Positions 35,051 to 46,164 are shown, counted from the first letter of the stretch. The stretch is 64,000 nt of DNA from Roseibium sp. Sym1 (GCF_027359675.1 NZ_CP114786.1:6236501-6300500), one strand, 5' to 3'. Numbers and translations: made by a program. Notes: generated by a model from the letters alone, not told the origin.

Positions 35051-35677
35051 TCAGGCCCGCGGCTCGATCCTGTAGACACAACGCCGGCCGCCGGACAACT
35101 GGTGTTCCGTGCGCTCCACGGAGACCTCGGGACCGAGAACCTCCTTGAAAAGGTTCAGCTCGGAGCGGCAAAATCCCTGACAGGCAGTTGCGGCCGCGCA
35201 GATCGAACAATGGTTTTCGATCAGCAGGTAGGCGTCCCCTTCATCAACCACATCGGCCATATAGCCTTCCTGGTTGCGCAAGTCGGCCAGCACGTCCAGC
35301 TTGCCGGGCAGATCCTGGACCGCGCTCAGTGCCTTCTGATAGGACTTCCTGCTCTGTGCCTCCCGGTGGGCAATCAGTTTGTCCAGGCCCTCGTCCCCGA
35401 AGATCTCGCTCATGCCGTTGAGGAGCCCGAGGATCAGGTTGGAGTGATTGTCCGGAAACTGCTGGTGGCCGGCCGCAGTCAACGCCCAGACCCGCTTGGG
35501 ACGGCCGACGGCTCCCTTCAAGTCCTCGAAATCAACCAGATTTTCCCGGTTCAGACCATCGAGATGCTGCCGCACAGCGACCGTGGTCACGTCCAGCCCG
35601 GCGGCCAGATCCGCCGCTGTTTGCGGTCCGGAAGACTTCAGTGCGTTCAGAAGACGGGTTCTCGTTCTATCTGCCAT
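35051..35677 (-). CDS. HTH regulator with SufR-like cysteine cluster
   Basis: 208-aa winged-helix regulator (RTRLLNALKSSGPQTAADLAAGLDVTTVAVRQHLDGLNRENLVDF). The C-terminal region has Cys157, Cys160, Cys166, Cys170 and Cys200: ENHCSICAAATACQGFCRSELNLF...GRRCVYRI. The spacing C157-x12-C170-x29-C200 resembles the iron-sulfur ligands of SufR, though one SufR cysteine position appears absent. Probably senses Fe-S status, iron or redox. It precedes the ABC exporter by 32 bases on the same strand. ATG at 35677 used; a GTG two codons upstream is possible. Confidence 0.88.
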   Translation of the reverse strand: MADRTRTRLLNALKSSGPQTAADLAAGLDVTTVAVRQHLDGLNRENLVDFEDLKGAVGRPKRVWALTAAGHQQFPDNHSNLILGLLNGMSEIFGDEGLDKLIAHREAQSRKSYQKALSAVQDLPGKLDVLADLRNQEGYMADVVDEGDAYLLIENHCSICAAATACQGFCRSELNLFKEVLGPEVSVERTEHQLSGGRRCVYRIEPRA

Positions 35678-36186
35678 GAGCACATATATAACGCATTCGG
35701 CCGATAAAAAAATAGTCAGCTTTTCTTATTCCGGCGTTTCTCATTCACTTTCCGGTCTGGTCCGCACCAACCGGCCGGTCGCAGCTGTCGGCCCGCAATC
35801 CGCCTCGGGCTCCCGCTTGCGGACAGGCGGGCCTCGCCTCTCATGCCGTGACCGCGCGCGAGGCCACTGAAAGCGCGCCCGGACATATGAGATGCTCCCG
35901 CTGCGTAAATTTGCTAAGGTACATGGACTCGGTTCGAAGGATACAGACCTCCAACCAGTAATATTGAGTAATATCGCACCACGCCGGCGCATCTGCCTCG
36001 TTCAGATACGGAAATTTGTGAAACAATTCTGAAGATTTGCACCATGCCTCCGCTTCGGCAAAATGACGCAACTGCTCCAATTATGGAACTTCCTTGACCA
36101 CAGAAACAGCATCCGTCAGCGAAAGTCGTTTCTAAAACAAATATTTACATTCTTTCCGGTATAAAAGAAAGACTGCGGAGGGCGTG
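35678..36186. other. 509-base non-coding stretch
   Basis: Between the divergent Cys-rich regulator and the GGDEF-EAL gene. Weak open frames on both strands (for example 35841-36080 minus, starting TTG) have no ribosome site or family features. AT-rich near 36120-36175 (TTCTAAAACAAATATTTACATTC), consistent with a promoter for the GGDEF-EAL gene. Confidence 0.4.
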
Positions 36187-38193
36187 ATGGAAAAAATCCG
36201 GGCATTCATAAGATGGATGATGATCGATCCACGCCGACCGGATATTGCCCAGGCCCAGTACAATGAGCTGAAGACCCAGGTGCCTTCCCTCTATGCGCTG
36301 TTGATGGTCAATGCGATCGCGGTTTCCTACACCCATTTCCATCTGGCTCCGGTCTACCTCACCGTCGGCACGCTCGGTCCCATCCTGATCCTGACCTGCC
36401 TCAGGCTCGTGGCGTGGATACGTGCGCGCAAGACAGAACTCGGTCCGCAGGAAGCCATCCGGAAAATGCGCCAGACCGTGGTTCTCGGCAGTTTGATTGC
36501 AGCAATCTACATAACCTGGTCACTCAGTCTCGATGCCTATGGCGGTCCGGCCGAACGCGGACATGTCGCCCTGTTCATCGCGATCACCGTCATCGGCTGC
36601 ATTTTCTGCCTGATGCACCTGCCGCAGGCCGCCCTGATGGTCATGCTCATCGTCACGGTGCCGTATCTCATCCACTACCTGGGGCAGGGAAACGATGTCT
36701 ATGCGGCCATTGCCCTGAACATCTTCCTGGTCTGCCTTGTCATCCTGCAGGTGCTGTTCAACGGCTATAACGGCTTCTGCAAACTGATACAGTCACAATC
36801 GGAACTGGCGGCCAAGCAGAAGGAAACGGCACGGCTGAACGCGGAGAATGCACGCCTTGCGCAGACCGATGTCCTGACCGGCCTTCCCAACCGGCGCTAT
36901 TTCTTCAACCGGCTGGAAACACTGATCGAGGAAATCGGTCAGGACGAAGACACGTTCGCCGTCGGTATTGTCGACCTGGACAGGTTCAAGCCGATAAACG
37001 ATACCTATGGCCACCAGATAGGCGACCAGTTGCTGATGAAGGTCGGCCAGCGCCTCAAGTCGGTCGGGCTGGACAACACCGAAATCTGCCGGCTCGGCGG
37101 GGACGAATTCGGATTTTTCTATCGCGGCAACCAGGACGACGCCTCGAAGTTCGGCGAGATGATCTGCACCAGCATCAAGGCCCCCTTCAAGATAGGCGAC
37201 CTGCACCTGTCGGTCGGAGCCTCGTGCGGCATTGCCTTTTATCCCGAGAGCGGCCGGACAGCCCATGCGCTGTTCGACCGGTCCGACTATGCGCTCTACC
37301 ATTCGAAATCAACGTCTCGCGGCGGAACCACCGTCTATTCACAGGAACACGAGGCCAGGATCCGGTCCGAGCGGGCGATCGAGGGTGCCCTGCAAAACGC
37401 CGATCACGATCAGGAGTTCTGTGTCTATTTCCAGCCGGTCATCCAGCTTCCGGAACGGGTTGTCGTCGGTTTCGAGGCCCTGGCCAGGTGGGACAATCCG
37501 GCCCTGGGGCCGGTGGCCCCGGACAAGTTCATCCCGATCGCGGAACGCACCGGCCTGATCAACCGGTTGACCATCACCCTGTTCAGGAAGGCCATTGCGC
37601 AGATCAAGGCCCTGCCGCGGGACCTTTACCTGTCGTTCAACCTGTCAGCCCAGGACATCACCAACGCGGAGACCGTGGAGGCACTCCTCGAGATCATTCG
37701 CGACAATGGCATGGACTCGCGCCTGGTCACCTTCGAAATCACCGAAACCTCCGTTATCGACAGCTACGAAGCCGCGGAGAACTGCCTGCGGACACTGCGG
37801 GCCGCCGGTGTAAAACTGGCACTGGACGATTTCGGAACGGGCTATTCGAGCCTCGGCTACCTCCACCGCCTGCCCATCGATTGTGTCAAGATCGACAGAA
37901 GTTTCGTCGCCGCGCTCAGCGAGCCGGTCGCCAGTGGTGTCATCACGTCGATCCTCAACCTGTGCCGCTCCATGCAGATCAAGTGCGTGGTGGAAGGTGT
38001 CGAAGAGCGCGACCAGCTTGCGGTCCTGGAAACCATGCAATGCCGCCTGGTACAGGGCTATTTCTTCTGCGCCCCAATGCCTTTCGAAAAAGTCAGAACC
38101 GCGCTGCAGAGCGACACGTCGCTTGCCGGTTACCCGCTTGTCAGCTCGGACGCTCCCGGAAAGGCCCGGCTGTCAAACACCAAGCCCCTTTAG
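36187..38193 (+). CDS. GGDEF-EAL membrane protein (c-di-GMP cyclase/phosphodiesterase)
   Basis: 668-aa protein. Five to six N-terminal membrane helices (residues ~35-195), a short coiled coil (SELAAKQKETARLNAENARLAQ), GGDEF domain with an intact GGDEF at 304-308 (CRLGGDEFGFFY) and EAL domain with E-A-L at 430-432, then SFNLSAQD, DDFGTGYSSLGYL, KIDRSF and VVEGVE. Both active sites look intact. The RxxD inhibitory I-site expected five residues before GGDEF is absent. ATG at 36187 has GGAGGG upstream (GCGGAGGGCGTG). Confidence 0.93.
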   Translation: MEKIRAFIRWMMIDPRRPDIAQAQYNELKTQVPSLYALLMVNAIAVSYTHFHLAPVYLTVGTLGPILILTCLRLVAWIRARKTELGPQEAIRKMRQTVVLGSLIAAIYITWSLSLDAYGGPAERGHVALFIAITVIGCIFCLMHLPQAALMVMLIVTVPYLIHYLGQGNDVYAAIALNIFLVCLVILQVLFNGYNGFCKLIQSQSELAAKQKETARLNAENARLAQTDVLTGLPNRRYFFNRLETLIEEIGQDEDTFAVGIVDLDRFKPINDTYGHQIGDQLLMKVGQRLKSVGLDNTEICRLGGDEFGFFYRGNQDDASKFGEMICTSIKAPFKIGDLHLSVGASCGIAFYPESGRTAHALFDRSDYALYHSKSTSRGGTTVYSQEHEARIRSERAIEGALQNADHDQEFCVYFQPVIQLPERVVVGFEALARWDNPALGPVAPDKFIPIAERTGLINRLTITLFRKAIAQIKALPRDLYLSFNLSAQDITNAETVEALLEIIRDNGMDSRLVTFEITETSVIDSYEAAENCLRTLRAAGVKLALDDFGTGYSSLGYLHRLPIDCVKIDRSFVAALSEPVASGVITSILNLCRSMQIKCVVEGVEERDQLAVLETMQCRLVQGYFFCAPMPFEKVRTALQSDTSLAGYPLVSSDAPGKARLSNTKPL

Positions 38194-38306
38194 AGCGCCG
38201 CGCAGCGAAGGCACCCGCATGTCCGTCCTCCATGCTCCTTGAAAAGACCCGATTTTCGGGCGGCGCTGCCAATCGTTAATTGGTCACGACAGCCTAGGAA
38301 GGGTAA

Positions 38307-38618
38307 ATGTCCGGCGGAACCAAACGGCAAAAGGACATGCGCAAGGCCTTGCGCACCCTGCTTCCCAGGGTGCCCATGCGCGACGCCGAGGCCATCCTCG
38401 CCCTTGCTCTTGCCGGTCACCTGCGCCACCTGCCGCCGTCCATTGCGTTATGGCAGGCGACCACGAGCCACGTCCGTCACGAGATGACCGACTACGACAC
38501 CTTGCTGGAGGACGGCTATGATCGCGATGCCGCGCGCTATTTCGTGGTTGGAGACATGAACGCGGTGCTGAAGGACTGGGGCTGCAACAAGGAAGTCTCG
38601 GACGACGCAGGCCCCTGA
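38307..38618 (+). CDS. DUF2293 domain protein
   Basis: 103-aa small basic protein: LRTLLPRVPMRDAEAILALALAGHLRHLPPSIALWQATTSHVRHEMTDYDTLLEDGYDRDAARYFVVGDMNAVLKDWG matches DUF2293, a family of unknown function widespread in bacteria. Follows the GGDEF-EAL gene by 113 bases on the same strand. Confidence 0.88.
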   Translation: MSGGTKRQKDMRKALRTLLPRVPMRDAEAILALALAGHLRHLPPSIALWQATTSHVRHEMTDYDTLLEDGYDRDAARYFVVGDMNAVLKDWGCNKEVSDDAGP

Positions 38619-38674
38619 CCTGCCCGGAAGCCCCGGCCAGGTCCCAAGTCTTCGACTGTCTCCAGCCTCGAACC

Positions 38675-39067
38675 TCAGGGCCGGCGTGCGATCAGGTCGA
38701 TTTCCACCAACGCATCCACGGCCAGTCCCGAGACACCGACGCACGTCCTGCCCGGCAGCCTGCCGGCTTCGAAGAAGGACCGGTACGTGTCGTTCATGGC
38801 CCGGTAGTCCCGCTTGAATTCGGTCAGGTAGACCCTGACAAAAGTCACGTTTTCCAGACCGAGCCCCACGCCGCCCAGCACCAGTTTGAGGTTGTCCATG
38901 ACCCGGACGGTCTGCGCCTCGATCCCCTCCGGCAACGGTGCGTCCGGATCATCCGGTAAGGTCGGCATCTGGCCGGTGACGAACACCCAGCCGTCGGCTT
39001 CGACGGCATGGGAGAACGGCGCGACCGGCTGCGGCGCGGCGTCGATCATGTGGTGGATCGGCAGCAT
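38675..39067 (-). CDS. RidA family protein
   Basis: 130-aa YjgF/YER057c/UK114 (RidA) protein: AAPQPVAPFSHAVEADGWVFVTGQMPTLPDDPDAPLPEGIEAQTVRVMDNLKLVLGGVGLGLENVTFVRVYLTEFKRDYRAMNDTYRSFF and GRTCVGVSGLAVDALVEID. The usual catalytic Arg of RidA before VEI-D is replaced (VSGLAVDALVEID), so it may not be a canonical enamine deaminase. ATG at 39067 has GAGGAG upstream; sequence further upstream is not homologous. Confidence 0.92.
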   Translation of the reverse strand: MLPIHHMIDAAPQPVAPFSHAVEADGWVFVTGQMPTLPDDPDAPLPEGIEAQTVRVMDNLKLVLGGVGLGLENVTFVRVYLTEFKRDYRAMNDTYRSFFEAGRLPGRTCVGVSGLAVDALVEIDLIARRP

Positions 39068-39110
39068 CTCTAACTCCTCTGGAAACGGGCAATGCCGCCA
39101 GAGTAGCCAC

Positions 39111-39725
39111 TCAGACGTTTTCGTAAATCCACTGTTCCGGAATATGGGCCGTGACGGTCTCGCCGGGGGCAACCGTCCCCGGCTTTTCGACGTAGCCGAC
39201 CAGCCCCCGCAGGCGTCTGGCCTTTTGCGGAAACAGGAGATCCAGTCCCTCGCGTCCCGGATTGTGTTCCGCAATCGCGGCCCCCGCGAAGCGGCAGGGC
39301 ATGTTGTCACCGTCCACCCGGATAACCGCGCCCCCCTCGAAGACCAGCCTGGTACGCGCCGGCAGCAGGGAGAACCTCGGAATGCCGGCGACACTGATGT
39401 TGCCGCCGATCCATTCCGGCTTCAGCTCGGGAATATCCATGCGTTTGGCGACGAGGCCAAGTTCCTCGACCGACAGGAGCGACAGCTGCCGTTCGTTGCA
39501 CATTTCCGTTCCGCGCGGGTACCACGGTTCCCGGCCTCCGGACCGCCGCGTGAACCCCGCGTGCCGGTCACCGGCGATCCCCTCAAAGCCAAGCTCGAGC
39601 GTCCCGGTCGCAGTGGTCTGAAAGTCGTCGGGGGCCGCGGTCTGAAAGACGCCTTCCACCCTGCCGGATATCTTGAACTTCCGCGTAACCCGGAGTTCGT
39701 CCGGTAAAAGCGCGAGCTGGTCCAT
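39111..39725 (-). CDS. MOSC domain protein
   Basis: 204-aa MOSC protein: the core LELGFEGIAGDRHAGFTRRSGGREPWYPRGTEMCNERQLSLLSVEEL and NMPCRFAGAAIAEHNP contain the conserved Cys (in NMPCRF) that binds sulfur of molybdenum cofactor in the family. Soluble; likely a sulfur-carrier type protein of unknown substrate. It lies 43 bases upstream of ridA on the same strand. Start at ATG 39725, just where family sequence begins. Confidence 0.9.
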   Translation of the reverse strand: MDQLALLPDELRVTRKFKISGRVEGVFQTAAPDDFQTTATGTLELGFEGIAGDRHAGFTRRSGGREPWYPRGTEMCNERQLSLLSVEELGLVAKRMDIPELKPEWIGGNISVAGIPRFSLLPARTRLVFEGGAVIRVDGDNMPCRFAGAAIAEHNPGREGLDLLFPQKARRLRGLVGYVEKPGTVAPGETVTAHIPEQWIYENV

Positions 39726-39885
39726 TGCAGAAACTCCTGTCCTTGTCCTCACCCTTTTCTAGGCACAGGTGGCAATCGAAACCATCAAATCTCTCTTATG
39801 GGTGTCATCACAACCGTAAATCGGTCCGGACCGGCCGCGTCCAGGCTTTCGACTTTGGTTTCATGATCGCCAAAATTTGGGCAGC

Positions 39886-40668
39886 ATGCTCAAGTTTTCC
39901 GCTTTTGCCCAAGCCGAAGCCACCGCATCCTTCAAGTTGAAGGAAATGATTCGTGCAAGTTTTCTCAAAGTTCCACAAATGACCGTCAGCGAAGACATCT
40001 ATGGCAGACTGATCAACATTGCAGGACGGCAGCGTATGCTGTCCCAGAGGATCGGATTCCTGTTCCTGACACTTTCCGGGCAGGTGGAGAACGGCCACGC
40101 TATCCCCGAAAACTTATGGAAAATGCTTGAAAAGGCGCTGCAGGATTTCCGGCAGGGATACGACCTCCTGTTGCATGGCGACGAGGACGCGGGGCTGCCT
40201 CGGCTTGCCTCGGCGCGGATCCGGACCGTTCTTGAAGATGGCAACGGACACGGTGGCCGGGAAACAATCGAACGCTTCCTGAGCGAAGCGCAGCATTACA
40301 TGCAGGCGCTTGCCGGCAACAGCATTCCCGACCGGGCGGCCTTTGAAGGTTTTTCCGGTTTCATACTGGAGGACCTCCTGCAGACGCTGCAGGCAATCGT
40401 CGTGGCGCTCGAGGAGGACTTTGCCGAGGAAATGCGGCGGCGGCGGCACCAGCGCGAGGAAGAAGCGCAACGTGTCATGGTCGCCTTGCAGGAAATCCAG
40501 AAGGCCTCGAAATTTTCCCGGATGATTGCCCTCAACGCCAAGATATCCGCCGACCGCGCGGGCCCCTACGGCAAGGAATTCGGCGCGCTGACGGAAGAAC
40601 TGAAAAACATCTCGACCGCGATCACCGACAGTTCAGAAGACATTCTGAAGCACCTGGAGAGAATCTAG
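39886..40668 (+). CDS. Soluble PilJ-type protein with short MCP-like tail
   Basis: About 260 aa. DIYGRLINIAGRQRMLSQRIGFLFLTLSGQ is the signature of the type IV pili methyl-accepting transducer N-terminal (PilJ) domain. A helical region follows and the last ~55 residues (QKASKFSRMIALNAKISADRAGPYGKEFGALTEELKNISTAITDSSEDILKHLERI) match the tip of a methyl-accepting chemotaxis signalling domain. No signal peptide or transmembrane segment is visible, so unlike PilJ it should be cytosolic. ATG at 39886 chosen; TTG at 39877 is an alternative. Confidence 0.75.
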   Translation: MLKFSAFAQAEATASFKLKEMIRASFLKVPQMTVSEDIYGRLINIAGRQRMLSQRIGFLFLTLSGQVENGHAIPENLWKMLEKALQDFRQGYDLLLHGDEDAGLPRLASARIRTVLEDGNGHGGRETIERFLSEAQHYMQALAGNSIPDRAAFEGFSGFILEDLLQTLQAIVVALEEDFAEEMRRRRHQREEEAQRVMVALQEIQKASKFSRMIALNAKISADRAGPYGKEFGALTEELKNISTAITDSSEDILKHLERI

Positions 40669-40670
40669 GG

Positions 40671-42761
40671 TCAGGACACTGTTGCCCCCTGCGGCTCGAA
40701 CGCCTCCGACCAGAGCCTGTCTTCCCTCAGCCCATCGAGACAGCAGATGAACTTGCGGGCGTGGTAGAGCATCGCCACCCAGTCGGTCATGAGCTGCGCG
40801 TTTGCGCAGGAGAACCTGGAAACCACCTCCATCCAGTCTTCCGCCAACCCCGGAGATTTCTGCTGCGGCCGTCCCTGGCGCACGGCTTCGAGAGCGCCGC
40901 GCACCCGTTTGTCCAGGCGATCGACAAGCACCTCGACCCCGGCCACCGCGTCCGGGTTCGTTGCCGCTTCCGCCCGGACAGCCGTCCGCGCCTGGCGGTA
41001 GAGGACGACGTAATTCGCCAGCACGATGACCAGAATGTCCAGCTTGTTGCCGGCGCCGGAAAAAGACGACCAGGGTGCCTGCTCGGCGCGGTAGGCATCT
41101 GCGGTCGCGACCAGTTGTACGGCTGCCGCGCGCAAACGGGCAAACTCATGCAGGTCGTCGCTCTTGCCGTCCTGACCGTCCAGAACATCGGCGCAGGCGG
41201 TCAGATACCCGTTCATCAGCGAACGGATGCTCTCGCCGGAACGCTTCGGAAGCAGCAGCCAGGCAACGCCAAGACCGACACCGGCGCCGATGAGCGTGTC
41301 ATAGAGGCGGGCCCAGAGTTGAACCAGCGGCAGGTCTTCCAGGGTCTGCAGGCCCATCACCACGAGAAAGCTGATGACGCCGGAAGCGATCGCGTAGTTC
41401 CGGTCCATGAAGACGATCACGGGCGGGATCGCGGCGACAACGAGCATCACGCGTATGTCCGGGAAAGCGCTCAGCAGCGGATCCACCGCCATGGCAACAA
41501 GAACGCCGACAGCCGTTCCGACGCTGCGCTGCACCGTCTTGTGCAGCGTCGTTCCGAGACTGTTGGTCAAGACGATAATCACAGTCAGTGTCACCCAATA
41601 GGCGTGGCTCAGGTCCAGGGCGACACCGATACCGGTTCCGACCGCGGCCGCGACCCCGGCCTGGAGAGCCAGCCGCCAGGCGAGCTGCCGCCACCAGGGT
41701 TTCTGTTCACCGGCGGATGCCCCCACTTGCGGCAGCGGTTCCAGATCCGCCTCCCCTGCAAGAAGCCACAATCGCCGGAAGGCCTGGGCAATTCTCAGAA
41801 TCTGGAACCGGTCCCCGGCCGCGAGCTCCGTGTCAGGCTCTGCCCAGGCGGTTTCGGGCTCCGGCTGCTGCAAGCTCCCGCCGGCCTCGAGCCTTGATTG
41901 CAGCGCGCGAAGCGAGCCGCGATAAGCCGGGTTCTCCAGAAGCCGGGTCCTGCCGACTGCCGAAAGGTTGGTGGCGGCGTCGCGCACGACATCCAGCGCC
42001 AGTTCGATCATGGTGGCCGCTTCCGGTGAAAGCCCCTTCAGCGACGCATGCGGGCCGAGCAGCTGCGCGCAGGTGCTCAGTTCCCCGCGCAGGCCGGACA
42101 GCTCCTTCATCGCCTCCGACGCGGTTTGCCTGTCGGAGATTCCTCCCTGGTCCGTGCGCTCCAGATAGGCCGCCATCGCCTTGCGGTTGGCGGATTCGAT
42201 CCTCCGGTAGGTTGCTTCCGTCGAGGGCCGCCACAGGACAATCCGGACGACGAATGCCGTCATGGACCCGGCAACGGCCATGGCCGGCAGCCAGAGCCCT
42301 GGAGATTCCGGCAGGCTGCCCATGATCACGAACAGCCAGCTGATCGACATCATGCGCCCGGCGCGTTGCCAGATGCCGCCAAGGCCGTCGAGGGAAAATC
42401 CCAGCGCGATGACGGCCACCCAAAGCCCCTGCAAAACGGACGGCGCCGACTGTCCCGCCAATGTTCCGGCCAGCGCACCGAAGCCGAAGAGTGTCGTCAG
42501 GATTGCCCCCAGGGACACGATCGACCGGATTTCCTGCTTGCGGGTCGCGACCGGCGTGAAGATCAGGCAATGGGCCCCGCTGGCAGCCACCAGGACCGCC
42601 AGCTTGAACCCGGAGACACCGGGAAACAGGTCGGCAATGAGATTGCCCAGCGTGGCGCCCGCCAGAACGGTCAGCATCAGATGCACACCGCGTACGAAGC
42701 GCAGCGCGCCGGGATCGTAGGCGGTCAGTCTTTTTCCGATTCTCGAGGCGTATTGAAGCAT
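40671..42761 (-). CDS. FUSC family membrane transporter
   Basis: 696-aa aromatic-acid-exporter/FUSC family protein. Two blocks of membrane helices (about 25-170 and 360-500) surround a cytoplasmic helical region, e.g. AVGTGIGVALDLSHAYWVTLTVIIVLTNSLGTTLHKTVQRSVGTAVGVLVAMA. The MLQYASRIGKRLTAYDPGALRFVRGVHLMLTVLAGATLGNL start at 42761 is used; the in-frame sequence upstream overlaps the divergent gene and is not membrane-like. Convergent with the PilJ-type gene, 2 bases apart. Confidence 0.9.
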   Translation of the reverse strand: MLQYASRIGKRLTAYDPGALRFVRGVHLMLTVLAGATLGNLIADLFPGVSGFKLAVLVAASGAHCLIFTPVATRKQEIRSIVSLGAILTTLFGFGALAGTLAGQSAPSVLQGLWVAVIALGFSLDGLGGIWQRAGRMMSISWLFVIMGSLPESPGLWLPAMAVAGSMTAFVVRIVLWRPSTEATYRRIESANRKAMAAYLERTDQGGISDRQTASEAMKELSGLRGELSTCAQLLGPHASLKGLSPEAATMIELALDVVRDAATNLSAVGRTRLLENPAYRGSLRALQSRLEAGGSLQQPEPETAWAEPDTELAAGDRFQILRIAQAFRRLWLLAGEADLEPLPQVGASAGEQKPWWRQLAWRLALQAGVAAAVGTGIGVALDLSHAYWVTLTVIIVLTNSLGTTLHKTVQRSVGTAVGVLVAMAVDPLLSAFPDIRVMLVVAAIPPVIVFMDRNYAIASGVISFLVVMGLQTLEDLPLVQLWARLYDTLIGAGVGLGVAWLLLPKRSGESIRSLMNGYLTACADVLDGQDGKSDDLHEFARLRAAAVQLVATADAYRAEQAPWSSFSGAGNKLDILVIVLANYVVLYRQARTAVRAEAATNPDAVAGVEVLVDRLDKRVRGALEAVRQGRPQQKSPGLAEDWMEVVSRFSCANAQLMTDWVAMLYHARKFICCLDGLREDRLWSEAFEPQGATVS

Positions 42762-42949
42762 CGGTTGAACTTGAGTAGCTGCGGCTAAAGGTCTGATTTT
42801 TCGAATTTCCGACAGAACCGACCAGAGCACGAAAACGCTGCCGAGGCCAGAACCGCGGCCCGGCGGTGCCCCATTCCCTTCAAGGGAATTGAGGCGGGCC
42901 GAATGCGCGGCGCATCCTTCCCGCTGAACATTCAAGGAAGCAGGAAACC

Positions 42950-43261
42950 ATGAGAACCGCCTATCTCGTTGCCGCGCTGGCCGGCACACTTGTCCCCTGG
43001 ACCTTCTTCGCCGGCTTCATTGCCGCAAACGGCACCAACATCCCGCTGTTCGTCTCGCTGCTGTTCGCCAGCGGTCCGAGCGCTGGTTTCACGGCGGATC
43101 TGCTGATCTCCTGTGCCGTCTTCTGGATCTGGTCCTGGCACGATGCGCGGGACCACCGCGTCTCCGGCTGGTGGTTGACCATCCCCGCGATCTGGTTCGT
43201 CGGCCTGTCGCTCGGACTGCCGCTCTATCTGTGGCTCCGGGAAAAGGCGCGGGAGCAATAG
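42950..43261 (+). CDS. DUF2834 membrane protein
   Basis: 103-aa protein with three membrane helices: MRTAYLVAALAGTLVPWTFFAGFI, ISCAVFWIWSWHDARD and GWWLTIPAIWFVGLSLGLPLYLWLREK. Matches DUF2834. AGGAAGCAGGAAACC precedes the ATG. Divergent from the FUSC gene. Confidence 0.88.
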   Translation: MRTAYLVAALAGTLVPWTFFAGFIAANGTNIPLFVSLLFASGPSAGFTADLLISCAVFWIWSWHDARDHRVSGWWLTIPAIWFVGLSLGLPLYLWLREKAREQ

Positions 43262-43369
43262 GAAAAAACCACTCTCGTCCCTCCCCATCTTCATCCCGGA
43301 GAGGCGCAGCGCGATCCGGGACCGAAGCCCAAGACCATCGACTTCCAAAGCGTCATCCTGAGAACAGAA

Positions 43370-43395
43370 AAAGGCGGCCCCGGGGGACCGCCTTT
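43370..43395. terminator. Bidirectional terminator between DUF2834 and ettA
   Basis: AAAGGCGG/CCGCCTTT with inner CCCC/GGGG forms a stable hairpin. On the minus strand it lies 25 bases after the ettA stop and is followed by TTTTTCTGTT; on the plus strand it is followed by TTTCGCATGTCTTTTT, so it can end both converging transcripts. Confidence 0.75.
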
Positions 43396-43419
43396 CGCAT
43401 GTCTTTTTGCACCGACTGA

Positions 43420-45069
<1,650 letters not shown>

Positions 45070-45186
45070 GGGGCTCCGCTTCTCCACTGAAAGCTGACGG
45101 GATCTTTAAGGATTCTGCGGGGTCTTTTAGGGGAAATGGACGGCGGGGGCAATGGGGGACGAACATACTAGTGTTTGCCTGACCCG

Positions 45187-46164
45187 CTACTTGCTTGCCA
45201 ATGTCCGTAACCATCCTTGCGCGCCGTCAGGCAAAGAAGTTTCTCCGTTCACCGATAATCCCGGACGGGTTTTCAAAGTCTCCGGCGTCTCGACCTCCCA
45301 GACCAGCCCCAGTCGTCCCAGTCCAGCAACAAGCCACCAACCCGGATCAGTCTGCCCAGGCAGAAAGCCGAGGTTTGCCGACTTTGGGAAGGCATGATGA
45401 TTCTCATGAAATGCCTCGCCGAAAGTTACAAGACCGAGCCGCGGCAGATTGTATCCCTGAACACAAGCGCCTTTTATATACAGCAGATGATCCCTCGGCT
45501 GATGGGCATAATAGCCAACCAGCCAGTGTCCAATCAGCGACACGGACACCCGGCAGCAGACGCCCCAAACGACGAAAGGAAGACCACCCATAAGAAAAAG
45601 CGGCACGGCAACAACGAGCTGCTGGGCCATCCAGGTTTTCTCAATCATTCGGTAGAACCCGTCCCGCACCACCTCGTCCTCGATCACAAAGACCGGCTCA
45701 TTTTTCAGGTTGATTCCACAGCTGAGCTGCCAATAGGCATCCTTCCAGAAACCGGAACGGTGGGAGAAAAAATCGTGGCAGTCGGACTGGCGTTGTCCCC
45801 AGTCTCGAAAGTCGTGCAGGCGGATCATCCCGAATGGGCCAGCCATGCCAACCAACACGCCAAGATACACCAGAACTTTTTCGATTACCGGAATGGTTCT
45901 GAAGGACCGGTGTATCAGCAGGCGATGCATACCGACGGAATGACCGCCGCAAATGGTGATCGCGGTCAGCACGATGAAAACAGCGATCGACCCGGGCGTG
46001 ACGCTCAAGGGTCCGGCGACGAGCGCAACCGCTGTCATCCCGGCGATCCAGGCTGCCTTCACCGGTTTGAAGACCACTTCTCCTTCCACAGGATTGGCGC
46101 CGTTTTCGGAGAAGACCCGTTCGGTTGATACGGGCTGCGCTTTTGCTTCGGTGACAAAGGACAT
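45187..46164 (-). CDS. Acyl-CoA / fatty acid desaturase
   Basis: 325-aa membrane di-iron desaturase. Membrane helices at ~40-95 and ~190-240. Histidine boxes: HRLLIH (first), CHDFFSH near RDWGQRQSD (second box, divergent from HxxHH), and HENHH (third). Homologous to delta-9-type acyl desaturases. Start MSFVTEAKAQP at 46164 has AGGAAAAA upstream. Divergent from an ArsR-type regulator with paired operator-like repeats in the 222-base intergenic region, suggesting repression of desaturation. Confidence 0.88.
   Translation of the reverse strand: MSFVTEAKAQPVSTERVFSENGANPVEGEVVFKPVKAAWIAGMTAVALVAGPLSVTPGSIAVFIVLTAITICGGHSVGMHRLLIHRSFRTIPVIEKVLVYLGVLVGMAGPFGMIRLHDFRDWGQRQSDCHDFFSHRSGFWKDAYWQLSCGINLKNEPVFVIEDEVVRDGFYRMIEKTWMAQQLVVAVPLFLMGGLPFVVWGVCCRVSVSLIGHWLVGYYAHQPRDHLLYIKGACVQGYNLPRLGLVTFGEAFHENHHAFPKSANLGFLPGQTDPGWWLVAGLGRLGLVWEVETPETLKTRPGLSVNGETSLPDGAQGWLRTLASK

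Noticed and set aside
35841..36080. 79-aa minus-strand gene in the 509-base gap
   Set aside because: Would need a TTG start without a ribosome site; no similarity recognised.
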